This document shows, piece by piece, positions 1-6,921 of a DNA stretch of 12,339 bases. The translations under genes were made by a program, and so were the position numbers. Every line of letters starts with the position of its first letter. The first letter of the stretch is position 1. Source of the DNA: Alphaproteobacteria bacterium UBA2723 (GTDB lineage: Bacteria > Pseudomonadota > Alphaproteobacteria > RF32 > CAG-239); contig DEKL01000020.1 of the NCBI GenBank assembly GCA_002353835.1, positions 1 to 12,339 of the forward strand, written 5' to 3'. The notes under the pieces are model-generated. The model worked only from the letters and a program-made list of their open reading frames with translations. It did not search any database and had not been told where the DNA came from.

Positions 1-59
1 AAAATCTTTTATAATTTATTTTTTATATATTTTCCCAGAAATTAATATATAAATATAAA

Positions 60-3000
60 ATGGAAAAAGGAGTTGATACTGATTTATATTCAAGACAAAT
101 AGGGACATTTGGTATGGAAACTATGGGAAAATTAATTCAATTAAAAATATTGATAATTGGAATGAGAGGCTTAGGAGCTGAAGTAGCCAAAAATATAATA
201 TTAAGTGGTCCACAATCCGTAACTCTTTATGATCCCGTTATCACAAATATTAATGATCTAGGTAGCAATTTTTATTTATCAGAAGAAGATGTAGGGAAAA
301 AATATAGAGATGAAGCTTCTATGAAAAAATTATCTGAATTAAACCCTTATGTAAAAGTTTCTCTTCTGCGTTTAGAACCAACTAATAATTTTTTAAATCT
401 ATTTTCCAAAAAAGTTTTAGAATTTAATGTAATTGTTTTTACAGAATTACAACCTTCTTATTTTTTGATAGAAATAAATAATATTTGTAGAGAAAATAAA
501 ATTAAATTTATATATGCATGCTGTTTAGGTTTGGCAGGGTATATTTTTACTGATTTTGGTCCAGAGCATACAATTTTTGCAGAAATGGGAACCGAAATAA
601 CTTATAATATAAAAAGTATTACAAAAGATAAAAAAGGGTTAATTACAATTGATAATGAAAAAGGTGATAATAACTTTAGTATTGGTGATGGAGGATTAGT
701 GAGGTTTTCAGGAATTGAAGGAATGACTGAATTAAATGAGAGAGAATTCAAAGTTGAATATGAAAATTTTGAATCATTTAGAATTTTAGAAGATACATCT
801 AATTATAAAGATTATATTAGAGGAGGAAAAGCAATTAAAGTTATTAAAAATATTGATAAAAAATATTTTGATTATAAGTTTAGATCTAATGTTATTACTG
901 ATTTTATGCATCCTTTTTTACTCATGGATGCAGAAAAAATTGGTAGAAGTGAATTATTATATATGATATTAATAGGAATCCATGATTTTTTTATAACTCA
1001 TAATGGCTTCCTCCCTGAATTAAATAATTTAAATCAAGCTAAAGAAATAGAAAAAAATGTCAAACAATTTTATGATACAATTAAACAAAACAAAATACAA
1101 TGGTTCCAGGGTATTCAGGAATATGATGAGAAACTAGTATTAAATATTATAAAGTGGTCTAGAGCTGAAATCTGTCCAATAACAGCTTTCTTTGGAGGAA
1201 TTATTTCTCAGGAAATAATTAAAGCTACAGGAAAATATGAACCTATAGATCAGTGGCTTATTATTGACTTTTTAGAAGTTGTTGAAAATATTAAAGAGGA
1301 TGTAGATAGAAGTTTAAAAGGATGTAGATATGATGATCAAATAGCAATTTTTGGAAATGAAATTCAAGATAAAATAGAAAAAAGCAAAATTTTTATGATT
1401 GGAGCTGGAGCAACGGGATGTGAATTTTTAAAAAATTTTGGAATGATGGGATTCTGTAGCTCGAATGAAAAAAGTAAATTTATAGTTACAGATAATGATA
1501 ATATAGAAATATCTAATTTAAGTAGACAATTTCTATTCAGAAAAAAAGATGTAGGTACATCAAAAGCAGAAACAGCAAGTAATAATGTTAAATTAATGAA
1601 TCCAAAATTTAATGTAATTGGATTGCAAAAAAAAGTGTGTGAAGAAACTGAAGATTTTTTTGATGAAGAATTTTGGCTTAACCAAGATTTTATAATAATG
1701 GCTGTAGATTCAACTCATGCTAGAAAATATATAGATACACGTGTTATAAAATTTGAAAGATGCTCTGTAGATGCTGGAACTCTAGGTACGAAGGCTACTT
1801 CACAATGTATTGTTCCATATAAGACAATGACTTATGGAGATAATCCCTCTGATGAAGAGGATAAACCTAAAGTTATTCCAATGTGCACTTTAAGACATTT
1901 TCCTTCACAAATTACTCATTGTATAGAATGGAGCAGAGATATTTTTAATGACTATTTTATTTCTACTGTTAATGATATTAAAAATTATTTTACTAATTTT
2001 GAAGATTATAAAGAAAATATTATAAAAGAAGGAAGTGCAACACAAAATTTAGAAAAATTAATTGAAGAAAAATATATTATTAATTTTATAATAAATAATG
2101 ATTTTGATAAAGTAATAGAATTTGCTGTTAAAAAATATACTGATAATTTTGATTGGAGAATTCAACAATTATTATATAATTTTCCACCTAATTATAAAAC
2201 AGAAGAAGGAAAACTATTTTGGTCAGGTTCCAAAAAGCTTCCTCATAACATACCTTATGATCCAAATAATGATTTATGCTTTCTTTTTGTTAAAAGATAT
2301 TCAACTATTATTTCACGTGCTTTAGGATTAAATGTAAAAGCAGATAAGCTTTCAGATGAATATATTAGGAAAATCTCATCAAAAGTTAAGATTCCAAAAT
2401 TTGAACCAAAAACTGTAAAAATAGATTTATCAGAAAACAATAATAATAGTGAAATTAATAATTTAAATCAAAGAGGAGAAATAATCACAAGTGATTTAGA
2501 AAAAGATGAAAAAAAATGTGAAGAAATATTTGAAGAATTATTAAAAATTAAAAGAAATAACATAGATGTTTCAAAAATAAAACCAGAAGAATTTGAAAAA
2601 GATCATGATGAAAATGGACATATTGATTTTATACATGCTTCTTCAAATTTAAGAGCTAGAAATTATGATATAACTGAATGTGATAGGCCAACGACTAAAA
2701 TGACAGCTGGAAAAATAATTCCTACAATTTTAACTACAACAGCCACTGTAGCTGGGCATGTATCCTTACAACTATATACTTTATTACAGACTCATGAAAT
2801 TAAATATTTAAGAAATATATTCTTTAATTTAGCCACAAATTACTATTTATTTTCAGAACCATCACCTCCAATAGCTATAAAAGATAAACTTCCTCAAGAA
2901 AATGGAGGGCCAGTAAAGGCTATTCCTGAAGGTTTTAATATTTGGGACAAAGTTGAAATAAAAGGCTCTAAAACTTGTAAAGAATTATTTGATCATTTGT

Positions 3001-3275
3001 TGGAAAAATATAATATTGTTATAGATTTTTTAATTGCTAATGGAGAAATAATTATTTCAAGTTTGGATGAAAACGAGTATAATAAAAAAATAGGGAGAAA
3101 AATAGAAGATTTATTTTTTGAAAATTCTAAATTAAAGTTAAATAAAAATATTAATTATCTTTTATTGCAAACTGTTGCAAATATAAAAAAAACTAAAATT
3201 GGAAAGCAAGAATTAGAAAATGTTTCAGTTGAAATGCCACCTATTAAATATTTATTTAAAGAAAAAAATAATTAA
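60..3275 (+). CDS. Ubiquitin-activating enzyme E1 (UBA1-type), eukaryotic
   Basis: Complete 1,071-residue E1, the length expected of eukaryotic Uba1. The enzyme adenylates the ubiquitin C-terminus with ATP, forms a thioester on its own cysteine and passes ubiquitin to E2 enzymes. Visible parts in order: inactive adenylation half with the DLYSRQI segment (Arg12) and GMRGLG near residues 34-39; PITAFFGGIISQEI near 373; active adenylation half from about 423 with GAGATG (448-453), the ATP/Mg region DNDNIEISNLSRQFLFR (478-494) and AVDS around Asp550; catalytic Cys609 in PMCTLRHFP; TAGKIIPTILTTTA near 882; C-terminal ubiquitin-fold domain from about 950 (IWDKVEIKG), which recruits E2s. Two adenylation halves plus catalytic-cysteine and ubiquitin-fold domains exclude bacterial ThiF/MoeB proteins. 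No intron is seen. Gln is CAA/CAG and there is no in-frame stop codon, so the standard code fits. The ATG at 60 is preceded by only 59 bases of AT-rich sequence. Which eukaryote it comes from cannot be settled; an AT-rich protist is likely. Confidence 0.96.
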   Translation: MEKGVDTDLYSRQIGTFGMETMGKLIQLKILIIGMRGLGAEVAKNIILSGPQSVTLYDPVITNINDLGSNFYLSEEDVGKKYRDEASMKKLSELNPYVKVSLLRLEPTNNFLNLFSKKVLEFNVIVFTELQPSYFLIEINNICRENKIKFIYACCLGLAGYIFTDFGPEHTIFAEMGTEITYNIKSITKDKKGLITIDNEKGDNNFSIGDGGLVRFSGIEGMTELNEREFKVEYENFESFRILEDTSNYKDYIRGGKAIKVIKNIDKKYFDYKFRSNVITDFMHPFLLMDAEKIGRSELLYMILIGIHDFFITHNGFLPELNNLNQAKEIEKNVKQFYDTIKQNKIQWFQGIQEYDEKLVLNIIKWSRAEICPITAFFGGIISQEIIKATGKYEPIDQWLIIDFLEVVENIKEDVDRSLKGCRYDDQIAIFGNEIQDKIEKSKIFMIGAGATGCEFLKNFGMMGFCSSNEKSKFIVTDNDNIEISNLSRQFLFRKKDVGTSKAETASNNVKLMNPKFNVIGLQKKVCEETEDFFDEEFWLNQDFIIMAVDSTHARKYIDTRVIKFERCSVDAGTLGTKATSQCIVPYKTMTYGDNPSDEEDKPKVIPMCTLRHFPSQITHCIEWSRDIFNDYFISTVNDIKNYFTNFEDYKENIIKEGSATQNLEKLIEEKYIINFIINNDFDKVIEFAVKKYTDNFDWRIQQLLYNFPPNYKTEEGKLFWSGSKKLPHNIPYDPNNDLCFLFVKRYSTIISRALGLNVKADKLSDEYIRKISSKVKIPKFEPKTVKIDLSENNNNSEINNLNQRGEIITSDLEKDEKKCEEIFEELLKIKRNNIDVSKIKPEEFEKDHDENGHIDFIHASSNLRARNYDITECDRPTTKMTAGKIIPTILTTTATVAGHVSLQLYTLLQTHEIKYLRNIFFNLATNYYLFSEPSPPIAIKDKLPQENGGPVKAIPEGFNIWDKVEIKGSKTCKELFDHLLEKYNIVIDFLIANGEIIISSLDENEYNKKIGRKIEDLFFENSKLKLNKNINYLLLQTVANIKKTKIGKQELENVSVEMPPIKYLFKEKNN

Positions 3276-3302
3276 AATAATTTTAAATTAAAAAAATTCA
3301 TA

Positions 3303-3764
3303 ATGAATTTCATAAAATTTATTTTTATCTTTCAAATACCATTATTTTATATATTTTGTCAAGAAGAAACAAATCCAAATGCTTCTGAGAATCCAGAATA
3401 TGATTTAAGCAAATTATATAAATTTAATTGCACCAATTCTAACATTGATTGCTCAGGAAATGGAATATGTTCAGATGATGGCCTTAAATGTGAATGTAAT
3501 ACAGGATATCAAACATTTTATGAAAATTATGAAGATTATTTAACTAATAAACCTAGATGTAATTATAAAAGTAAACAACAAATAAATGCTTTATTATTTT
3601 CTTTATTTTTATCTTTTGGAAGTGCACATTTTTATTTAGGACATTCACTTATAGGAATAATTCAGTTATTATTTTTTGCTTTTGTTTTTATTTTTGAGCT
3701 TTCTTGGGACATGGCTTTTCCTTATTTTTTGTATGGTGGTTTATCCAAACCTTTGGGAGAATAA
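3303..3764 (+). CDS. EGF-like/TM2-domain membrane protein, 3' end replaced by bacterial DNA
   Basis: Eukaryotic-looking secretory or membrane protein; I do not recognise a specific orthologue. Residues 1-19 form a hydrophobic signal peptide. Cysteines at 43, 50, 56, 63, 65 and 86 are spaced like an EGF-like module (NCTNSNIDCSGNGICSDDG, then CECNTGY). Residues 94-131 match a TM2 domain: two hydrophobic helices with SFGSAHFYLGHSLIGIIQLL between and into the second. TM2 proteins normally continue past this point. Here the frame runs on to a TAA at 3762-3764, but roughly the last 20-25 residues (from ELSWDMAFP on) are an antisense reading of bacterial DNA, including the map 3' end. The true gene is therefore truncated, probably at about 3675-3700. 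The ATG lies 27 bases after the E1 stop codon, so the source genome is either very compact or the two genes are unusually close. Function unknown. Confidence 0.75.
   Translation: MNFIKFIFIFQIPLFYIFCQEETNPNASENPEYDLSKLYKFNCTNSNIDCSGNGICSDDGLKCECNTGYQTFYENYEDYLTNKPRCNYKSKQQINALLFSLFLSFGSAHFYLGHSLIGIIQLLFFAFVFIFELSWDMAFPYFLYGGLSKPLGE
3675..3700. other. Junction between eukaryotic and bacterial DNA
   Basis: Upstream of here the sequence encodes TM2 helices on the + strand and is extremely AT-rich. From about 3700 rightward the minus strand reads as bacterial: an ATG at 3712-3710 with a Shine-Dalgarno-like TAAGGA that overlaps the map stop codon, then the complete map gene. The T-rich low-complexity tract in between is compatible with both sides, so the exact base cannot be placed. 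Both the + strand TM2 gene and the - strand gene after map are broken at this point. This suggests joining of two unrelated molecules in assembly or amplification. Confidence 0.8.
3675..3712 (-). CDS. Truncated start of the gene downstream of map
   Basis: Directly after the map TAA (3724-3722) the minus strand reads TAAGGAAAAGCC then ATG at 3712-3710. This is a Shine-Dalgarno-like TAAGGA overlapping the stop codon, with a 6-base gap to the ATG. The first codons give M-S-Q-E-S-S-K-I-K-T-K and then enter the T-rich junction, where the reading soon hits a stop inside the eukaryotic sequence. I take it as the first dozen or so codons of a bacterial gene co-transcribed with map. In several alphaproteobacteria map is followed by radC, which is only a suggestion here because too little protein remains to identify it. 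Confidence 0.4.
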
Positions 3765-4522
3765 GTAAACACTTCGCAACCGTCTTTGGTGACACCGAGC
3801 GAGTGTTCAAATTGGGCTGAGAGTGTTCTGTCCTTGGTTACGGCTGTCCATCCGTTTGGAAGAATCGTGCCGAATTTTTTACCGATATTTATCATCGGTT
3901 CAATGGTAAAGAACATTCCTTCTTTAATCAGTGGGCCAGTGCCTTTATGACCGAAATGCAAAACATTCGGTTCATCATGAAAGACTCTGCCCAAACCGTG
4001 ACCACAGAACATTTCAACCACCGAATAACCGTATTTATGGGCGTATTCTTCTATGACCGCACCGATATCACCGAATCGGGCGCCGGGTTTAACGACATCT
4101 ATGCCACGCATTAAACATTCGTACGTTACATCACATAAACGCGTTGCCTTTAACTTCGGTTTGCCGACATAATACATACGCGAAGTATCACCATACCAAC
4201 CGTCTAAGATAACGGTAACATCAATGTTAACGATATCGCCGTCTTCCAACTTGCGATCATCAGGAATACCGTGACAAATAACATGATTGATAGAGGTGCA
4301 GATTGTTTTCGGATAGCCGTGATACCCCAAGCATGCCGGAATCGCATTGTGAGATTTAATGAATTCACGGCACAAATCATCCAAATGTTCCGTTGTTACT
4401 CCGACATCTACATAATCTGTAATATAATCCAAACATTCGGCAGCTAATTTGCCTGCTTTGCGCATACCCTCAAAATCTTTCGGCTCATAAATTTTAATGC
4501 CGTTATCATCTGTCTTTGCCAA
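3722..4522 (-). CDS. map: Methionine aminopeptidase type I
   Basis: A 266-residue cytosolic metalloprotease that removes the N-terminal Met from new proteins. All five metal ligands of the pita-bread fold are visible: Asp101, Asp112, His175, Glu208 and Glu239, plus the catalytic His84 in NHVICHGIPDD. Each is four residues later than in E. coli Map because of a short N-terminal extension. No zinc-finger extension is present, so it is a type Ia enzyme. The insert around HFGHKGTGP, the GTILPNGWTAVTKDRTLSAQFEHS stretch and the ending SPKGLDKPPY resemble alphaproteobacterial enzymes. The start is TTG (4522-4520): GGAG lies 7 bases upstream, the reading then matches the family's N-terminus, and the next in-frame ATG is residue 20, inside the conserved DFEGMRKAG segment. 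Base composition is clearly less AT-rich than the genes to its left. A further gene probably followed in the same operon but is cut off at the junction. Confidence 0.97.
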   Translation of the reverse strand: MAKTDDNGIKIYEPKDFEGMRKAGKLAAECLDYITDYVDVGVTTEHLDDLCREFIKSHNAIPACLGYHGYPKTICTSINHVICHGIPDDRKLEDGDIVNIDVTVILDGWYGDTSRMYYVGKPKLKATRLCDVTYECLMRGIDVVKPGARFGDIGAVIEEYAHKYGYSVVEMFCGHGLGRVFHDEPNVLHFGHKGTGPLIKEGMFFTIEPMINIGKKFGTILPNGWTAVTKDRTLSAQFEHSLGVTKDGCEVFTYSPKGLDKPPYKK

Positions 4523-4556
4523 CTTTTTACTCCTTTTTGTTTGTTCTAGTTTTGTT

Positions 4557-4583
4557 TGTATACCTTATTATTTTATTTTGCAA
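4557..4583 (-). promoter_or_regulatory. Possible sigma70-like promoter for map
   Basis: On the minus strand TTGCAA (4583-4578) is followed by TATACA (4562-4557) with a 15-base gap, or 16 bases if CTTGCA is taken as the -35 box. The predicted transcript would start about 30 bases before the TTG start codon. The spacing is short and the region AT-rich, so this is a candidate only. The remainder of the map/tspO divergent gap shows no clear promoter for the + strand gene. Confidence 0.35.
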
Positions 4584-4667
4584 GTTTTATTTAAAAAATT
4601 TTCAGCCCTGATGTTTTTTATAAAAAATGGCTTATATATCAGTAAAAATTTATGAAGGAGAAGATTG

Positions 4668-5141
4668 ATGCGTGTGAAATTACAATACGGAATTTACAGT
4701 TTTGCTTTAATTTTTGTGACTTCCCTTATTACTAAGTATTTGGTCAATCAAGGGCTTATTCCCTTTTATGATATTTTGGAAAAGCCACAGGTAACACCTG
4801 AAAACAACTATTTCAGATACATTTGGAATATGCTTTATGTTTTGATGTTTTTAGGTTTTTATATTGCTCTTTTGACCCCGCAACGCTATGAACAATTTTA
4901 TGACCTTAATACGCTTTTTATCCTGCAACTTTTCTTACAAATTGTATGGACTTTCAGCTTTTTTTATATCCAACAAATCGGCGTGTCTGCGGTTGTTATT
5001 GTATTGCTGGATATTGTAGCGGCACTTTTAATGCATACACTATTTTTCATAAATCTCTGGTCTTTCTCTCTCTTTTTGCCGTTTTTGATATGGATTTTGT
5101 TTGCGACATATCTGAACATATTTATAGCATTTTTAAATTAG
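4668..5141 (+). CDS. TspO/MBR-family integral membrane protein
   Basis: A 157-residue, five-helix membrane protein of the TspO/peripheral benzodiazepine receptor family. Family members bind tetrapyrroles and sterols, and in bacteria are linked to porphyrin handling and stress responses. Family landmarks: ILEKPQVTPENNYFRYIWNMLYVLMFLGFYIAL (the KP...P...W..LY segment between helices 1 and 2), LQIVWTFSFFYIQ (the QL..N..WS..FF segment) and FLPFLIWILFATYLNIFIAFLN (the PY..W..FA..LN signature at the end). The Asn usually seen before WS is not kept, and the sequence is diverged overall, so ligand binding is not assured. The start is the ATG at 4668, with AAGGAG 7 bases upstream; a TTG three bases earlier is less likely. 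It is divergent from map and lies 131 bases ahead of the next + strand gene, which has its own promoter. The name tspO would fit but orthology is not shown. Confidence 0.82.
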   Translation: MRVKLQYGIYSFALIFVTSLITKYLVNQGLIPFYDILEKPQVTPENNYFRYIWNMLYVLMFLGFYIALLTPQRYEQFYDLNTLFILQLFLQIVWTFSFFYIQQIGVSAVVIVLLDIVAALLMHTLFFINLWSFSLFLPFLIWILFATYLNIFIAFLN

Positions 5142-5184
5142 CTCTAACTGCTGTCAGCACTTAGCTTATCTTATTTACGACAAG

Positions 5185-5213
5185 TTGACGGGGATATATT
5201 TCCTTTTTATATA
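5185..5213 (+). promoter_or_regulatory. Sigma70-type promoter before the GT-C gene
   Basis: TTGACG at 5185-5190, a 17-base gap, then TATATA at 5208-5213 gives a near-consensus housekeeping promoter on the + strand. Transcription would begin near 5220, leaving a leader of about 50 bases before the ATG at 5273. It lies in the 131-base gap after the TspO-like gene, so the following gene is probably transcribed on its own. No convincing terminator is seen after the TspO-like gene. Confidence 0.6.
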
Positions 5214-5272
5214 TACACAACTGATTTTGCGGTTAATATTTACATAGTTTGTGTATCTTGGATTTTCTGGTG

Positions 5273-6898
5273 ATGTGGAAAAATTTTTTTAAGAAATATC
5301 CGTGGCGGTTGTGGGCAATTATTGTGGCGGCCGTTATTGTGCAGTTAATTTTGTTTTCTTATAAAGAATTACTTCATGTTGATGAAATATTTTCTTTCGG
5401 CACCGCCAATGGCGATAACGGGGTATTTTTACGTTACAGTGCTGATGAAATTGATGATAAAATCTTTAATAAAAATGATTTTAGAAACTATTTGTTGCTG
5501 CAACATAGTACTTTTGCCGACATGTGGCATAATTTACGCCTGGATACGCATATGCCGATATATTTTGTGCTTTTACGGTTGTTCAGCCTGCCTTTTGCAC
5601 CGGAATTTACCTTGTTACCGGCAGTATTATTAAATGTTTTGATTTTTATCGGCTTTTTGTTTGGGGTTTACAGGCTCTTTTTAACCTTATTTAAGGATGA
5701 GGACATTGCTCTTGCCGGCTTGATGTTGTGTGCGTTTTGCAGTGCGGTACTTTCCCTTTCCGTCTTTATGCGAATGTATCTCTTATGGATGATGTTTGCT
5801 GTTTATCTCACTGATTATATTATTAAATACATAAATAACGCTTCTGGGAAAAAATTTTTAACGGCTGTTTTGGTGTTTTCAGTATTGCAAATTTTAACAC
5901 ATTTTTACGGTCTTGTTTTCGGGTTTGTTTTGACCGCAGTCAGCGGTTTTATATTGTTATGCAAGCGCCAATATAAAAAAATGTTTATTTTTGCCACGGT
6001 TATGATTATTTCCGTGATCGTATCCTGGCTTATCTTTCCGGCAATGATTGATATCGGAATACATGGTGAACGCGGCACCCAGTTGAGCGGACATTTGGAA
6101 AATTTATACCAAAATTTTGTTGGTGTGTTTACGGGGCAAATGCCTTTGTTTATCAAGTCAATATTTAACCATTATCTGATTGCTTTGCTCTGTTTTGCGC
6201 TATTTGGTACCATTACGTTTTTGACTGCCAGAAAGATGCTTTTATCTGCTGATGAGGCATATCAAGTTTTATGGCTGTTGCTCATCTTTATCGGCTATGG
6301 TGTTCTTTCGGCTCTTTTACAGCCGCATATGGGCGTTTGGCAAATACGTTATTTTGCAGTTATTATTGTTATCGGTATAGGACTTCTGATATACATGATG
6401 TTGTTTTTAGGGCGTTTATTAAAGCTGAAAATATCATCAATTCGCGTGTTTTTATATGTTATTGCCTTTTTTTCTGCCCTCTATACATCTCAAATAGAAA
6501 ATGCTTTTTGGGCTAAAGACAGAGAGGTTTACTTTAGTAATAACTACAAAAAATTAGAAAATATTGCTAAAAATGCCGATATTTGGTGGGGACTCGGTGG
6601 CGGGTGGACACCGGTTTGGATGATGCATATTTTTATGGATAAATTGCTTGATACAAGAGAAGTTTTTGTTCTCTCTGATGTTGATAACCCTAACTTTGTA
6701 CATTATGCCCAAAAGGAACGACAAGAGGGAAAATATGCTTATTACTTATTACCTTACACGCAAGACATTCAACCTGAGGGCGCTATTGCCTGGATTAAAG
6801 AAAAAACCGGAAGAAAAAGCTATTATCTCTTTACAATTAAGGATAGAAAATACGAATCATTTTTATCAACGGCGGTTTTCTTAGTCGCTCCTTATTAG
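5273..6898 (+). CDS. GT-C-type membrane glycosyltransferase-like protein
   Basis: A 541-residue polytopic membrane protein with many hydrophobic helices through about residue 410, then a soluble C-terminal domain. It resembles the GT39/PMT/ArnT class, which moves sugars from polyprenyl-phosphate donors onto lipids, glycans or proteins on the outer face of the inner membrane. The key sign is the acidic pair in the first large loop, HVDEIFSFG (Asp37-Glu38), followed by LRLDTHMPIYFVLLRLF, which corresponds to the family's D.HPP.YY loop. The C-terminal part (AKDREVYFSNNYKKLENIAKNAD onward) looks like the extracytoplasmic domain typical of these enzymes. Start choice is uncertain: ATG 5273 gives a usual positively charged N-terminus (MWKNFFKKYPWRLW), but no strong RBS is visible, and GTG 5270, TTG 5258 and TTG 5249 are in frame. 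No partner pathway genes are adjacent, so donor and acceptor are unknown. It converges on the repeat protein with only 23 bases between stop codons. Confidence 0.7.
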   Translation: MWKNFFKKYPWRLWAIIVAAVIVQLILFSYKELLHVDEIFSFGTANGDNGVFLRYSADEIDDKIFNKNDFRNYLLLQHSTFADMWHNLRLDTHMPIYFVLLRLFSLPFAPEFTLLPAVLLNVLIFIGFLFGVYRLFLTLFKDEDIALAGLMLCAFCSAVLSLSVFMRMYLLWMMFAVYLTDYIIKYINNASGKKFLTAVLVFSVLQILTHFYGLVFGFVLTAVSGFILLCKRQYKKMFIFATVMIISVIVSWLIFPAMIDIGIHGERGTQLSGHLENLYQNFVGVFTGQMPLFIKSIFNHYLIALLCFALFGTITFLTARKMLLSADEAYQVLWLLLIFIGYGVLSALLQPHMGVWQIRYFAVIIVIGIGLLIYMMLFLGRLLKLKISSIRVFLYVIAFFSALYTSQIENAFWAKDREVYFSNNYKKLENIAKNADIWWGLGGGWTPVWMMHIFMDKLLDTREVFVLSDVDNPNFVHYAQKERQEGKYAYYLLPYTQDIQPEGAIAWIKEKTGRKSYYLFTIKDRKYESFLSTAVFLVAPY

Positions 6899-6921
6899 AA
6901 CTCTGCTTTATATCTTAAAAA

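Noticed and set aside
60..3275. Reading the E1 as a bacterial ubiquitin-like activating enzyme (ThiF/MoeB or a bacterial E1 of an antiphage system)
   Set aside because: It has two adenylation halves, a large catalytic-cysteine domain and a C-terminal ubiquitin-fold domain in the full Uba1 order and length, with eukaryotic composition; bacterial forms are much shorter and lack this order.
60..3275. Reassigned stop codons as in many ciliates
   Set aside because: No in-frame TAA, TAG or TGA occurs in 1,071 codons, Gln is encoded by CAA/CAG and both stops are TAA, so the standard code fits.
3292..3302. Assigning the left part to Entamoeba or Trichomonas from the initiator-like AAAAATTCATA
   Set aside because: In DNA this AT-rich such a match arises easily by chance, the same element is not seen before the E1 start, and the two lineage motifs overlap on the same bases.
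4599..4645. Promoter for the TspO-like gene (TTTTCA / TATAAA, or TATATC)
   Set aside because: Spacing is 14 bases for the first pair and no -35 partner fits the second; nothing better than chance for an AT-rich gap.
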